Shown here: in pieces, positions 11,986 to 27,427 of the stretch | How the letters are laid out: each line of letters opens with the position of its first letter | Position numbering within the stretch: position 1 is the first letter of the stretch | Source of the DNA: Uloborus plumipes | Lineage: Eukaryota > Arthropoda > Arachnida > Araneae > Uloboridae | Direction: 5' to 3' | Assembly: GCA_038373865.1 (NCBI GenBank) | Contig: JAXGGA010001054.1 | Location: 107,626 to 171,625, forward strand | DNA: 64,000 bases | Program-made: the position numbers and the translations under genes | Notes under the pieces: model-generated | Databases searched by the model: none | What the model was told of the DNA's origin: nothing | What the model saw: only the letters and a program-made list of their open reading frames with translations

Positions 11986-14900
11986 AAATTTCTTCTTAAA
12001 GGATCTTAAATTATAACAGTAAATTTAAGACTCTTGTGTAATAATAGTGAAAATGTAAGGAATTTTTGTAAAACAAACCTATTTCTGGGAGAAAAGTTTT
12101 GCATTCGTGTCATATTTTTATTGGGTATGCAGTGTAAAATTTATGGTTAAATCTAAAAAAAATCTACGGAGCAATAATACCGTTAAATAAAGATTATCTT
12201 CACTAATAAATTCAAATATGCAGTTATTGCTATATGCTTATTACAGCAATCATTTTTAATAAAATTTAGGAGAAAACATTGGGGAAAACAATAAGAATGC
12301 TAGCTATTAAACTCATAAATTTTCACAACCATTTTATTAATATTCAGTAACAATTATGAAAGCTGAAATAAACCACCAGCAAAATCAGGAAATTCTTTGA
12401 TATTGAGACTTACGTTCTTCTGCATTTAAACAAGTTTTCAACCTATGTTGAAATGCATTCAAAAATGTCGGTTTTCCTACTTTCAAGTTTATACAGTGTT
12501 TCGAATTTTGAACAAAGCAAGCTTTAATGTTTATTTACATTTGACACCTATTCAAATTTAATTTAATTTGCGACTTCTATCCGAAAAAAAATATTTTTTC
12601 ATTTTTGCAATGGCTGCTTTAATTTTATAACAACTCCCTCGCTCATTCTTGCTTTACATTCAAGAGTCTGAGCAAATAACAACATTTCATTAATATTGAA
12701 AATCCCTTTAATTAATTGTTTTGACTGAATACATCACTTTGTGTTTAGTCTGTAAAATATACTATCCATTAACTTCAAAAGCTTTTCAGTGGAGTGATTT
12801 TTTTCTTCGCAAATAACTTTATAATTTTACGTTTTATTTTCACTTAAAAGGCTGCTTCTGTTTCACTTATGTTAATTGAACGCAATAGAATGTAAAAGAG
12901 TAGATCTCATTCGCTTAATTAAACAGCGAATTTCTTCGGAATCAGTTTTGAAAGCCCTTCAAAAATGCTGCACGAGTACAAAAACGGCATGGCGTCCCTT
13001 TTAAGTACTAAATAAACGCATTTCATTTCTAATGTAATTAGTATTCGCAATTAAACTTCAACTGAAGAATCATGAAATTTAAATCATTTCTCTTTCTAAA
13101 TTTGAGAAAAAGGAAAAAACGTTGAATTTTGCGTTATTCAAATAGGAACTGAGTAATCAAAAATAGAATTGGAGAGCATCTTATGTTTAAAGTTTAATTT
13201 TTGAACAAAATGAAAAACATCGTTAAAAGTGCTGGCTCACAATAGGAAAGCATTAAGACTGCTGAAAAATTCCCTTTTGCTCGTCTATTTAGTGTATCGC
13301 AAATGAATTCAGACCGAGGAAAAATTGTTTTTTAAAAAACTGACAATAAACTTTAAAATGTTTCCTCCGTTTTAATTTCGCAGAGCAAGGAACAAATTGT
13401 GAAGAGGCGGCGTATAGCTGAAGTAATAATAACAGCAACGAACCAACAAGAAACAAGTTTTAACAGCAAAGCGAGTTGAGTTGTTTGGAATTCATTTTAA
13501 TCAAGTTTTTAATAACGAAGTAAAGGAGGCACTTTGAATTAAAGGCGCATTCAAAGCTTGTTTGTGAGGGACTCATAATGCAGTAGAATTGGTGCGTAAA
13601 ATTAAAACCTGTTACCGTCTTTTCTAAGTTGGGGGATGGAGGAATGGGTTCTAAATGGGAGGGTGGGGGATAATCGCTAATTAGCAACGCACGGGGCATT
13701 TGTAAGAGCACCCGCATTCTCATTTACTGAAACGCAAAATATGCAAATAGCAAAATTAAATATTCGTCTTTGATTAACTTAACATATCCTCGGTTCGAAA
13801 AACGATTTAGTTATTCCGCTGTTGTTTTAAGGTAATCTGTACTTTTCCCTGGCACTTGCTAGTAATTAGTAACATAATTGCGAAATTAGTCTTAATCAGG
13901 AGTTAATCAGGGAAGGATGCGGATGAGCTCTTTCTAGACAAAACCGCGTCTGGTTATTTCCAGATGACGTCATAAGCTTGACGCTTTAAAAATAAGTGGT
14001 AGCTAAGCAGAAAAAGTAACACAAACGAAAACTAAAAGTAGGATGACTTTTTAATATTTATTTAATTTTTTTTTTTAATTTTTGCTTTTTTGCATGAAAT
14101 TTTGATGAATATGTAGAAACAAATTAAATTTCAATCTACCTTTTGCTTAGATACACGAAATCTTCTATACAGATTATAAAAGGAAGTGTTTGTTTCTTTT
14201 GTTTGTGACGTACACATGGACTGATAGTTATGGATATATTTAATTGATGTAAATTGATGGATATATCTTCAAAAATATATATAAAGATATGAATCAAAAT
14301 AGTTTTTATACTGCTGACTACTTTTTAAACAGCCATTTAGGAAGCCTGCTGAATGTCATAAAAATAAATTGTGTAAGGAAAAGAACCATTAAGCCGCTTT
14401 GACGGCTAGTCTTAAATTAGAAATCTGCAGAGCCTGACATGTAGGAATAATTTAAAAGAATTAAACTGAAAAACCATCAGTACTTCGCTTTCTTTCTGTT
14501 ATTTCCACTGTTTAAACCATTTCTTTAATTTAGAAGCACGTTATAAAACTGGATGAATTAAGATAAAAAACTGCTGTTTTTTTAATTTAGCACAAGCTTT
14601 CATTCAAAGCCAACTAAAAAAGAAATTGATCGTCTCATCATTGGTAAACTAGTTTTGTACACGTATTTCTCTACTCATTCACTACTTTATATCGTGTATA
14701 TTTTATTTTTCTTTACTATAGATTTTCAGCACTCATAAAAATGTCCGTCTGTATACTATTCAGCTTAGATGTTTAAACTATTTTTTTTCATGCTCATATA
14801 CTTATGTATTTTGTTTGCACACACAAACACACAAACCTTAGTTTTCAATGAATTTATATTAATCTATCTATGCACCAGTATTATATTTTAACCCTAAAAT

Positions 14901-17900
14901 ATTAGGGTAAGTATGAGAAAATAACAGACTCCCAGTACTTATTCCACTGTTCGTTCGAACAGATGTCCGTGATAATCAGTGAGAACCATACATTTTAACA
15001 AACTAAATCATAAACGACAGATATGAAACTCGCGTGGTGATTGCATTTTAATAGCAGAGAAAATAACTCACTAACTGCAACTTTCGCGGAGATGAAGAAC
15101 TAATACGGCAATAAAAGAGCTGTTGCTAATGGAGAAAAAATGATTTTTCAGTCTTGGAAAAGGTCTATATTCTTTTGAAACTGAACATGTTCTTTCTTCA
15201 ATGGAATGTTCTAAATCACTATAATTACGCTTTTCTGCACAAATTTCTTTCTCTTCTTTTTGCTTCTTTGTGATGATCATTATATTCTAGTCTTTTATGA
15301 TAATTCTTCAATGCCATGCGTTATTTTATTTTTACTTTCAACCTTGAACTTGCGAAAAGTTTTTGTTGAGACAGAGATTCATATGATGTGGGAATAAATG
15401 ATGTGTAATAAAGTATGAATAAGTAACATATGCGATATAAAGGGTAAAAAATCTTCATTTATCTCTGTGGGGAAGCTTGGATTTGAAAATAAATTAACCA
15501 GTTCGAAGTAAATTCTTAAAAGTATTCAAAAATAATTGTACATACACACCATTAAACAGTAGCAGAATTAAAAGACAAAGAAACTTTAAGGAACAGTATA
15601 AAAGTTCTGTAATTAATAGTAAAAAGTATAATTTAATGTGTCAATTTGTTATTAATTCACTTCATTTTTCACTTGAAGAAAAAAAAAATCGAACTTTCAA
15701 ACTTCTAAAAGCTAAGGTTTCATATTATTTCTCTTGATCAACACTAAATAAAATGATCATATCAAGTTACTCAAGATTTTATGAGAGAGAAAAAAGTGCA
15801 GTAATAAAGTGAAATAATAAGAATAGTGAAAGTTTAAAAATGAAAAAAAAAAAAAAAAAACAAGTGCTGAAAGAGTTTTAACTGCAGTAACGCAATAATA
15901 TATTGATTCAATTTGTTTTTTTCATAATACGACAAAATAAGTTTGAGGTGACCTCTTAGTATATAAACCGATGTAAAAGCAATGTTAATTGTAAGCAACT
16001 ACATTTCGAAAAAAGGCAAGAACATTTTTAAAACCTCATAATTGTTGAATAATTATGCATAACCAAGTAAGAAATATGTGTGAAAGAAATCTCCGAGTTT
16101 TCTTAAAAATCAAATAAAAAATATATATGGATACAAATTCAGAATATCCAGTTGTTGTAATATGAAAAATAAAAGCTTTAAAACTCAGATATCATTAAAA
16201 AGGTAATCCGTATTAAAAACGTTAAAAGAAATTACACAAGATTTATAACTAAATCTATAAAGCACGTAAAAATCTTAGTTCCATTAGCAGTAAATTCTTC
16301 AACTACGTAGCAACTATAGCCTAATGTTCAAGGAAAAGAGGTATACTTTTGAAGAAAGATATATACCTTCTCCAATTAAGTAAAATTTATCTCATTACAT
16401 AATCAACAGTTAAGTGGTTAGTTTGAAACAGCCTTTCTGTTGAAAGATAAAATTATTTAGAGAGAGACTAAACCACACACGCATCTAACAATCAACCAGT
16501 CATTTCAGAAATACACCACACATTACTATTTTCAATGTTACACAATCATAAATTTCAGTAAACGCTTAGTAATACGTTGAATAATTTCAAAAGCACGATG
16601 TCTTTTTTCAATGATGGAGAAACATTGAATACCATCGTAATTGTACATTTATATATCGTAAATACAAGAATTACTAACACATTTATGTTACGCGCGCACG
16701 CTAGAATAATGCTAAGATACAATTTTGTAGGAAAAGTGACGATGAGCGCGTTATTGTGTGAGCGATTTTTGATTACAACGTTCTTTTCCTTCGTCAGAAG
16801 CAGTATTCTGCTTTCTTTCGGAACATTAAAGGATATTTTATCAAAGGTAGATTTTATATCCTCATGATAATGATACTATTCATATTTTCAACGTTATAAA
16901 TAAAATTTTGTTTAAAATATAAAATGTCAGATTTGAATGGATTCCTACTAAAATAGAGAATATTTGAAGCGCATGACTTGGTAGGCCATAGAAAAATATA
17001 CGACTTTTTCATTAAGTAAATTATTTGAAGGCAACCTTTATACTAGGTACAACTCATGGTGTTACATATTACAAACTTTTAAAATGTGTATTATTAATCA
17101 TCTATACTTTGAGGAAAAGTACTTTGAATTATTTAAGCATCATTTTTGGACTTAAAAAATATCTTATAGCCTATTGGAACAGTCATTACTTGTATTTTAA
17201 AACATGATTGAAGCAAAATTTATCCCCCAAAATATTTTACTGAATGAAATTTAGTTGAAATTTTTATCTGTTTTTACTTTCATCAATCATACTTCATTGA
17301 AGTCTATAAATTTTCGAAGAGCGTATGTGCTGCTGCTTCAATAAAAAGCTTGAACTTTTCTGTCCATTGCGTTTTTGGTTTTGTTTTTTTAAATCGTTTG
17401 CCTGATTTGAATAGAAATTCACTGATAGAAAATGTCTCAGTTGCTGTCACAGTAAAACCTCGAAAATCCAAACTAATGGAGACCACAGGTATTTCGAATT
17501 CTCAAATTGTTAAAAATTTCGAATATTACCAAGAACATACCGTTTAGAAAAGTAGTGTGTCATTTAATAAAACAAAATTGTTATGCAATATGCATGTACA
17601 TAGCAAAAAATACAAAATGTTAAGCTACAGTATATAATAACATTTTTTAACAAAATTAACTATAACTGTTTACTGAAAAAATAGGAAAATGCATTAAACC
17701 TTAACAGGCGTGAGTTCGGATTTGTGATGGTTCGGATATTGGATATGCGGATTTTTTAAGTTCTATTGTATTGAGAAACTCAAGAACTGACTTGGTATCA
17801 TGCCTCTCATTGCAGCTACTCCAAGTTCCGTGGACATTTCTTCTTTTCCAAGGCGGAAGTTTCAGCTGTTCTCATCCATCTTAACTTGACACATCTTTCT

Positions 17901-20900
17901 CAAAAGTGCGATATAAGTGGGTGGTGATGTCCATGTTTATTTTAAAAACTTTTCTTCGCACAACAACGTGAGCGATAGAAACTGAGTTCTTCAAAATAGT
18001 TCAGCATATGTGGGTGGTTTTTGAACGTATATTTTAACTGTTCAAGAGTTAGAATCGGGTGATTCCTATCAAATCTGATATTTTCTGCGCCCAAATTGTT
18101 TCGTTATTTTTTCTTAATTGCTTCAATTTTTTTACAAATTGCATACTGAGTCTTTATATAAGGAGCTTAATAAAAAAGAAACAGTGGGAACTCACTTTAA
18201 CTGTAGAGTTAGCTTGATTATCCGCAGAGGTGTCATGGTAACTGAGGACAAGCGAATTTCGCGGATAAGCCGTGCAAAACGATACTAATGCAAGCAAGAA
18301 CTTAAAAAATCGATAACATTCACATAAATGCAAACTATACCTAAAAATGATAGCAGTGTGTGTAAAAATGTATGTAAGTTTAAAATAATCGCTTATTATT
18401 GCAAATGGAATGCACATTCACCAGTAAATCATGCAAGCAGGTACAAAACTAAAACAGATCAAACTGGGATGCGTCAAAAATGTATCGGGTAGGGGAGGGG
18501 AAATTTTTCGGAAAAAAAACTTGTGCGTTCACTGGTTTACGCGCGTAAGGTTAAACGTGCTGTTTTCTAAATAATTATTTCTTAGTTTGATTATGTGGAG
18601 ACGGGGGGATAACGGTCATGTTAGGCATTTTGCAATGTAAAACAGCTAAATCTTATGATGTTCTTTAAATCCGCTTCTTTAAATATATTTTCTTAATTTA
18701 TTTAATTTTTGTCATAATGAAGTATTCAAATTATTAAGACTGGTCCAACGAGCCCCAGATCATTTTACAATTAAGGTTCAATTTTTCTGATCTGAATTTT
18801 CCATTTTTATTTCATAAATCATTAATTATTACTGCGTTTCATAAAGTTGGTGAATTATATTTATATTTATTAATGAAAATATGGAATAATTCGCAGGGAC
18901 CATGACTTCTTTTCTAGACTGCAATGGCTTATGAACTTTTCCGAAAACAAAAATTTTATTCAACTATTTTCTTGAGAGTAAATACATAAGAGGGAGGATG
19001 AGAAAAGAGACAAAAAGTAGAAAGCGGCTTATATTTTCCACAGATTCAAAGACAAGTTTATAACTTGAAAAAGAATTTCTTTTCCTTACGAAATCATTTC
19101 GCCCAGCTCTTTTCAGCATTTGAGCAACAGTATTGCAAAAAAAAAAAAAAAAACTCATGCAACAACTGAAAAAAAATTCTTGGAAAATCCATTAAAAATT
19201 TTATGCATTATGCAACAGCAACGATTACTTAAAATTTTATGAGCACACTCCACACACATAAGGCCTCTAAGGCCTTAAATGTTAGTTTGAAAACCTTTTA
19301 AGTACAACAAATAATAAATTTGACTAAGTAATAAATGCATGTTAGAAGAGGAACTTTTCAAATGGAAATTATGTACCCGTAAGGCACATTTTTCTTTATT
19401 TGTTGGTGTGCAATTAATCTTTCGTTCCGATTTTTCAGAAGCTGATGATTAATAGCTGCTCTTTTTTTTTTTTTTTTTTTTGGTCGGATGTATCGAAAAA
19501 CTTAAATTTTATTATATATTTTGTGGGTCTCTTCGACGCAGTGTAAGCTATTTGCGTCAATGCACTCACCAAGCTTGACAATCAAGTGTGGAGGTAAATA
19601 TTGCCGCGGGCAGGTAAATAGCAATATCTTCAAGAAACAGTTTTAGAGGTGTTTGAAGAAATAAGTTTTAATTTCCCACCAACACTAGTAAAAGGTTGGA
19701 ATGGGGGTGTTTCCCATTGTTCAAAAATATTTTGAACAAAGGTAACGTTCGATAACATAGAGAAGTGACTGTTTTTTCTTATTCTAGACTTATTTCTTTC
19801 TTTAAAAAGAAAATAAAAACAGAAAAGGAGAAAAAAGAAAAGAAAAGAAAGAAGCCTTAAAGGCTCGGTTGCTGTTTCATTTTCGTCACACGCTCCAAGC
19901 AAGACCACTTTATAGACGAGCCGGCATTATTTGTCAGATTTTTCATTGTTTCAGAGCAAGGGTTTTTCTAACAGAAATCCAAAATGACTAATGTGCCGGT
20001 CAGGCTGAACACCAAAGTTTCTTCACTTGTGACGTCATACGAGACTTCGCTTTGTTTTAGAAATCGAACATTTAAAAAAATATTTTTGAAATAGTGTAGG
20101 GAAAATGGGAAAATGAAGTATTTTCTGGCCACGTGTTTGTTTTTCTTTTTTTGCGTATTCTATTTTCTTAAAGGACCCTTATTTCCTCATAATTATATTT
20201 AACGAAATATTCTCCATTAAAAAATATCTTTAAAAAATATTGAAATATTTTTCCCCAAAACTCGTGGAGATATTTAAATTCAAAATAAGTGATATTGATT
20301 TTTTTAGCTATTTAATACACTGTGTAATTTTTTACCTACTTTTTAGATTATCTGCTCTATTAGCTTATTTACAGTTAGCGCGAGAATTCGAGCATCGAAA
20401 GAGGCTATGAATGAAAAGTTTAATATATGTAACTACACCGATTATGAAATTATTACAAATTAGTTTGGAATATAATTTTTTACTCAAACAGAATTAGCAA
20501 TTTTTCTATTGACATTGTATTTAATGATTTTTGCAAAAAAAAAAAAAAATAAATAAATAAATAAAGTAGAGATTAACGTAAAAAAAACATCTTGGTTTTA
20601 ATCATTAGTGTTAAAACTATTTTGGGGGTAAATAAGCAATATCGTTCAGGAGGAAAACATTTATGTATTTCTGAATCGTTAACAGCACAATGGAGTTGCT
20701 ATTTGAAGTTTTTTACTCATAATTTCTTCATCTTATTTAACTTAAAAAGAAGAAGCAAAAAAGAAGAATAAAAGTAGATAGAAGAGCCAACGCTTTCTAA
20801 AAATCGGTCAAAAATTTAAGAGTGGGTCAGAACGAGATTCCAACATTTTGGGTATTGCATGCAAAACTGCGTGAGAAGTAAAACTTCAACACGTAGAGAT

Positions 20901-23760
20901 GGCTGATGAACTGAAAGTGGAAAAGGAGTACTGCGATTGAAATTGATATGATCGGTTAGATCGCGCGAGCAGTGAAACACAACTGCGTGCGAGTTCTCGC
21001 TGATCCTACCCATTAAAACAATGCATTATTTTTATTTTATTTTATTTATTTATTTGTTTATTTTTATTTTTATTTTTTTGCTTCTGCTTCCAGTTCGCCT
21101 GGCATCGCTCTGCGGCACAGCTATTGTTAAAGCACTTTTTTGAGCTATAAGTGAACAAAAGACTTTTTTTTTCTGTTTAGAAGTATTCTATTAAGTTATA
21201 CTCTATTAGTTGTGAATTTGCTACGACTTTTGGCTTACTTTTCAGTGAAACAAGAACCGGAAAAGGCCAAATGCCTCGTAAAAATATCACTAGAATCAAA
21301 ACAAAAACTCAAAAACAAATTAAATAACAAAATAAATGCAAAAAGAAGTTAATAAAATAAATGTAGAAACTGTAAAAGAAGGCTTTAAGAGGGGGGAAAT
21401 GTATGTCTGTCAGTCTCTATGTAATCCCCCCCCCCCTCCCCCACACAAACAACTTTTGAGGGAATAAATCCATTCAAAATCATGAAAATAAATACCCTAA
21501 GCTCTATCCTTTTCTTCATTGCAGCTCACTTCATTTTTTCTTTCTTTGGTTATATGAAGTTATATTACTTTCTCTTACTACTGATTTTTTTTCAACCTAG
21601 AAGATTCCATTGAACAACAAAAAACGTATGTAGATATAAAAGTTACGTTTCATTTCGCTCGGTTATTTAATTTATTCACCCCATTATGCAATAATAAAAA
21701 CATCTTTCTTGAGATAGTACAGCAACATATGGAGTCAGAAATCCCCACACATAAAGCGACATCTTCTCAAACTCTAAACCTTTAAACATACAGCAAAAAA
21801 TTCATGTTTTAAAACTTCTTTAATAGATACATCTTAGGAATTCGCAGGATCGAAAAACTACTTCAATTACAGTGTTATTGAGTATGTTTGAGCAACGCTG
21901 AATCGTAACAACGTCTCAAATGTGCAACGTCACAGTAATGTGTCTGAAAAGGAAGAATGCATAAATATGTATAAACGCTTATAAAACCCTTTTTTGTTCC
22001 TTCAGAACTTTTTAGTGTTTTAATATTTCATGCCGAATTTTTCATGCGGAATAACGCAAGACTATCACACGGTGGAAAAAAATATAAATAAACACATATT
22101 TCTCGAAGAAAACGTATTCTAAAGAAGATTGGAGCTCATATTTTTTAATATTTTTTCTCCTCTTTCCGTTGAAAAATACGCAAATATTAAAATTTAAAAC
22201 GCTCAGGCAATCGTATATAAACCAAGATGGAAGGGAAAAAATATTATGAAATAAATAAATAAATAAAAAGTCGACATAAACAACGAAAATACCAATACAA
22301 CGTCAAGCCTTATAATCTGAAATTCTTACTGCAATAGAAAGAAGGGCAAAAAAAGAGGAGAAAAATTGAACACAAAACCATGAAAATATTTCCGTTTCTT
22401 TCTATCCTTAAGTTTTTGAATAACGATGCAACATCAGGTTGCCCCCCACCCCGCCATTTTTTCCCGAGCACATTTTTCTCAAATACTGAATAATTTATAA
22501 CTCCATGTAAAAATCCTACGTAATGTTCCTTAGCCCCCCGAATACTACAGGAGGATTTTTCAGCATTTTCCTTCTTGTTATTTGTTTTCTCTTTGCGCTC
22601 GTTTTTATTTTAGCCTATTCTGGTAGTAGAGGAGAGCAGACGGGATGAAAAATGTATATAAATGCATATACACTGTGCATAAACGAATGAAAGAGAATTT
22701 CGGATGCATAAGTAATTTTATCAACCAATGAGTATAAACATGCTTTGTCGTATCAGAGGTTTTCATTCTGAAAGAGTATTTATTTTAGAATGGAAAAAAT
22801 GGAAAGTGGACTTATTTCTCTGTATCCTTCCAACTTCTTCTTTAAACTAATTTAATAACACCCAGGTTGATGGTAGGTTCTCGTATTTATTTTTTATCCC
22901 CGGTCCAGTTTTTAATAGAAAATTTCAATATCCTTAATGGAAAAATCTCCCGCTTGCTCTAGAGATAATAAAATATGCATGATAAGTTGATTGATAATTT
23001 CGCGACAGAAACGTCTGGGTATTTCCTTTTTTGAAATCAAACTTTGTTGCAAAGAATGCTTGCATATATAAAAGCATTAAATTCGGACGCTTCTGGTTTT
23101 GTAATCTCGAGAATTGAATATTTTTTGGGAGTCAAAGTGGTAAAGATTTTATTTGCTTTGGAATTGAATCAAAAGTAAACAAAGTAGTTTATGTATTTGT
23201 TCAAAATTCACTTTTGCGAAAGATAAATAAAGGTTTCAGTGATTTTTTTTCCATTATTAATGCGTAAAATTATTTTCGTGTAAAATATTTAAACGAAGCT
23301 GCAACAAGTAGACTAAAATTATCTAACTTTTAATTAAATAACCCAAACGAACGAAAAAGAACAAAGTTGAGTCATTGTTTACCTAAAATAACATCTATCT
23401 ACATCGCTAAAAAAACACAACAAGTCGAAATTTTTTTTTTAACTGAACTTTATTTTGAAGGTAATCCATGGTTAGATTTTCCTTAAACTTATTTTGCTCT
23501 ATCCCTAAACACGCACACCATAGCTTGCGTGTCATTTGGTGCAAATTTGGGTTACTATTTTTTTTTCTTTTTTGTAGTTTCCTGTAATTGTCATTGATGC
23601 GTTTGTGTTTCTCTATTGCTTAAAGGCTACTGAAAAAAAAAAACGTCAATCCGTTTCTAGCTAACTCTACTGAATGTATGGTACTAATAACCAGTAGCAA
23701 TTAAAAAGGAGAACCTCGATGTCATTTTTGAAAAGGGGGTTGGTAAAATATATATGAAGA
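11986..23760. other. long AT-rich intergenic stretch
   Basis: I see no ORF with domain-like composition, no tRNA and no clear TIR element in this ~11.8 kb. It contains poly-A/T runs (for example 15842-15860, 19138-19153, 19461-19480, 20537-20550) and a C-run near 21426. Introns of a flanking gene cannot be excluded, because exon detection without homology search is unreliable. Confidence 0.45.
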
Positions 23761-23762
23761 TA

Positions 23763-24164
23763 CCCTAGCAGCATCATCTCATCGGCCGATCGGCCATTCA
23801 TCGAAACCCGATGAAATTCTCATCGGCCGATGATCCAATATGTCTCATCGGCCGATCAGAATCCGAGCAGCAAAATCTGATGACAATACGATGAGATTTG
23901 GAGCAATTTAGAGCAGAACAGTCCCGTGACGAGGAATTTCATCGGGAAACTTGATCGGAAGGATATCGTTTTCCGATGAAATATAGCTTATCTTATTTTC
24001 ATCGGGAAAGTTGATCGGAAGGATATCGATTTCCGATGAAAAGTAGCTCATCGAAAACCGTGCTCGGATACTGATCGGAACGATGTCATAGTGCGTTACA
24101 GAATCAGTTTACGAGGAGTTTGTTGATCGGCCGAGCAAAATCCGATGAGTTGATGCTACTTGGG
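23763..24164. mobile_element. 402-bp TIR element rich in ATCGG motifs
   Basis: TA at 23761-23762 and 24165-24166 flanks CCCTAGCAGCATCATCTCAT on the left and its near-perfect invert (ATGAGTTGATGCTACTTGGG) on the right. The interior holds many GATCGGCCGAT palindromes and two ~60-bp tandem units containing TTGATCGGAAGGATATCG. No transposase is present. The TA duplication suggests a Tc1/mariner-related or similar TA-targeting superfamily. Confidence 0.65.
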
Positions 24165-24166
24165 TA

Positions 24167-27100
24167 GTTTCGTCAAAATCTTTTTTTTAATTACTATTAG
24201 GAGTGAAATCGTGATAACCCGAGACAAAAATCCCTTTCTTTTGTCCTGCTAGGCTCTTGATGATGTTGGGAGGCGAAGGAGCAATTGATGATCATCTCTG
24301 CAGTTTCAGAACTGCACTGCGGAAAAGGAATACCAGTTACAAGTGGGGAAAACATCCAACTTCTTAACACTAGAAATAAACCTGGAAATTTCGGAACAAA
24401 ACACTTATTTAAGGGAAACAATGTATTTTTGAAAGTTTACAAACTCATCCGGTTAAAAACTGATATTAGTCTTAAAACATAATTAGGGTTGGCTAGTGGG
24501 TCACTAAGGCTAGCGGGAAAGCCCGTGAAGTTGAAAAATGCATACAGGTATTATGCTTTTTTACACTGATCATGACGTATTTCATCAGTTATTGATTTGT
24601 CATATGATGTCATATTGATTTGTCATTGTGCTTCAAAGAACTTTTTTCAAGCTCATATAACTTATGCCAAACATTTTTTTGGAAAAATATATTTTCGAGT
24701 TCGAGCAGCATTTTTAAAGGGAGTGCTTCTGCCTTAGTTTTTATTATTTTCTTATGTTTATTATGCTTTCATGTATAGCTTAACCTAAAATGTATCTTGC
24801 AATAGGAATTTTTACCGAAAGTAATATTATTAAGTGTCTAAGTGGAGGGGCCCACTTACCCCGTAAACTTTCTCTGCAAGGTATAATTGGGTCCCCTCAT
24901 AATAGTGACGATTTAAAATAAAAGCAACTCTGAGGAGAAAATTTCTGTGAAAGAATACGAAATAATTATGAATACCAAGAAGGAATCGATAGTTCAGCTA
25001 TTAAAAACAGAAAAAGATGGTGACTATGTGTTTCAAAACTCGCTTTAAAAAGCTATAAAGTATTACGTAGCTCTAATACAGTGTTTTTGAAACTTGCTTT
25101 AAAAAAAAGAAAACTATAAAGCATTATGTAACTATAATTTTGGAAGTCGATGATGCAAATGAAAAAAAAAGACTGCAAAAATTTGCAAGAAAAAATAGAA
25201 ATAGCGACATTTTTTTTATTGGCTTTATGCATATGATGTTGGAATTGTTACTAAGGATAAAGTGGTAATGATTCTCTCAGCCAACTTTAAATAGGCGCTG
25301 TTGTTAGTGTTTCCAGTTTATTTTTCAACTTATAATGTTTGCTAATTTACGAAAATTGATCTTAATCAAGTGAATTACGCTTTTTTAACACTGCTTTTTG
25401 TGTAAAAGTAAAATATGTACCCACAGGCTTTTAAATAATTTCATGGATGTAATGTTTCATTTTTTGTTTTATAATTTTCCATGGAATGTACCTAATTGTC
25501 CGTAAATATCTCATATATGGTTACATTTACAAAAAAAAAAAAAAAAAACTAAAAATGTACTAACATTTTACTGCTTGAAAAAATTTTCGGCTCTGAGACT
25601 TGCACTAGTGTGGCTAATAATTTAATTTTACACCAAAAAATAAGTGAAAAGTTGAAAAAAAAAACATTTTTGTGACTGTTTTAGGATATTAAGTGGAGAA
25701 TTACCCCCTTAAATTTTCGTCAATGCTTCTAAAGTTCATATTTTTGAACCTGGAGCTTTCCTCTCAGAACAATATTAACGAGTAATATAATTCACTACTC
25801 CCCTCCAAATTAAAATAATTGAAAAATAGGACAGTCATCTCGAAAATGTAGTGAATCGTGGGGAAAAACAGTGATAATATTTGGATTCAGAGGGTCATTT
25901 TACATCAGAATCAGCAAAAGCAGTATCAGAAGCGTAAAAAAAAATGTTTTCATCACGCAATGTCATTACTATCAGAATTTCATATTCTAACTTTTCTCGG
26001 TTTCGTTTTCATAAGAATTAAGTGTACCTTAAAGTTTACGCTTGACATGGTTATAAGTATAATTAAGAAATATTCCACCATAGTTAATATGAAAGCCTTT
26101 GTGAATTCAAGAATCGTGTCATTTTTTTTTAATAAGTTAACGCAGGTCATCCTAAGATTCCGCTCATTAAAAGGAAAAAAAAAACAATATCTGGCTTACT
26201 ACGATTTAAAACTGATTCAAGTAAGTAAAACTCAAATTTTCTCTAAAAATCGACCTTGTTAATTTTATTTTAGACTGTCGTTCTTTTTCGATGGTTCCTT
26301 GCAGCCACACGGAAAAAGCTCTCAATTTTTGAGTAACATTTATTGCACTCATCCTCCGGATAAATGAAACCATGGAAATACTCTATCATGCATTATATTA
26401 TTTATTATTTACATGAGTCTACAGTATTCAAAATAATGGAATTATTGTGGGTACCAGACACGTAATTATGTAAAATATTTGACCATACACTCATTTACAG
26501 ACGATACATTTGTTTAATATATTACTAATTAGAGCTGAAAAACATTAAAATTCAATTATTAAAAAGAAAACCATCTGCAATATCTAACTTCATTTTTAAT
26601 TATATGAAGAGAAAAAAACTAATTGTTGTTTTGTGTTATTGCAGAGAGATAAAAAAAGATAGAAGTTGTTTACTGCGAAACAGAAAAAAATTGTGCATTT
26701 TTTTACTTAACGAATACATTTCAGTAAATTAAGAATAAATGGAAATGTATTGCTCCGAAGCTTTCCATTAATTGGAAGTAATTTACATGAAATTAAAGAC
26801 CTGAATAATAAATTAATTTGGAAGTAAGAAATAAACTGTTAAAAAACTCATTTTCGTTTACTAATTAGAAACATGAGTCGAAGAAACATCTTTCTGGGGA
26901 ATCACTCTACCATCTTACGTAATCAGTAAACCAATATAAAGGATTAGCTGTTCAAATATCACCTAAAACATCTTGGTTTTATTATGCACGTGCATGCATT
27001 CATAGGACTATTTATTGGGCGTTGTTTCTACATTACTTCACTAGTAACTGTTACGGAGGGGCATCAACTAAAAGGTATTAGAATAGATGGGAGAAAGAGG

Positions 27101-27427
27101 ACACTATTCATGAATCGAAATTTGATAAAAAAAAAAAATATATATATTAATTACCTGTCATATGATGAGTCGCAATTTTGAACCATACATTTTATGTCAT
27201 TTCTTTAAGTAACACAGCGAAGTTGAAGTGATGATAAGCTATGCTACCATACATTTAAAAAAAATTTTTTTTTTTTTGTTTTGGAAAAAATAAAGGATTA
27301 CAATTTAATGTTTTAGTTAATCTTTTTTTTTCTGTATGCTAATACCGTTAATTTTAAACTGATATAACTATTTTAAAACAATAGACTAAATAAGCAAAAC
27401 ATGCGAATTGCTTTTGTTACTCAAGTA
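24167..27427. other. intergenic DNA, nothing recognised
   Basis: The longest frame (25858-26262, 134 codons on the plus strand) is Lys/Ile/Phe-rich, matching AT-rich chance translation, and shows no domain. No repeat ends identified. Confidence 0.45.

Noticed and set aside
25858..26262. 134-codon plus-strand ORF
   Set aside because: Lys/Ile/Phe-rich chance translation of AT-rich DNA; no domain.
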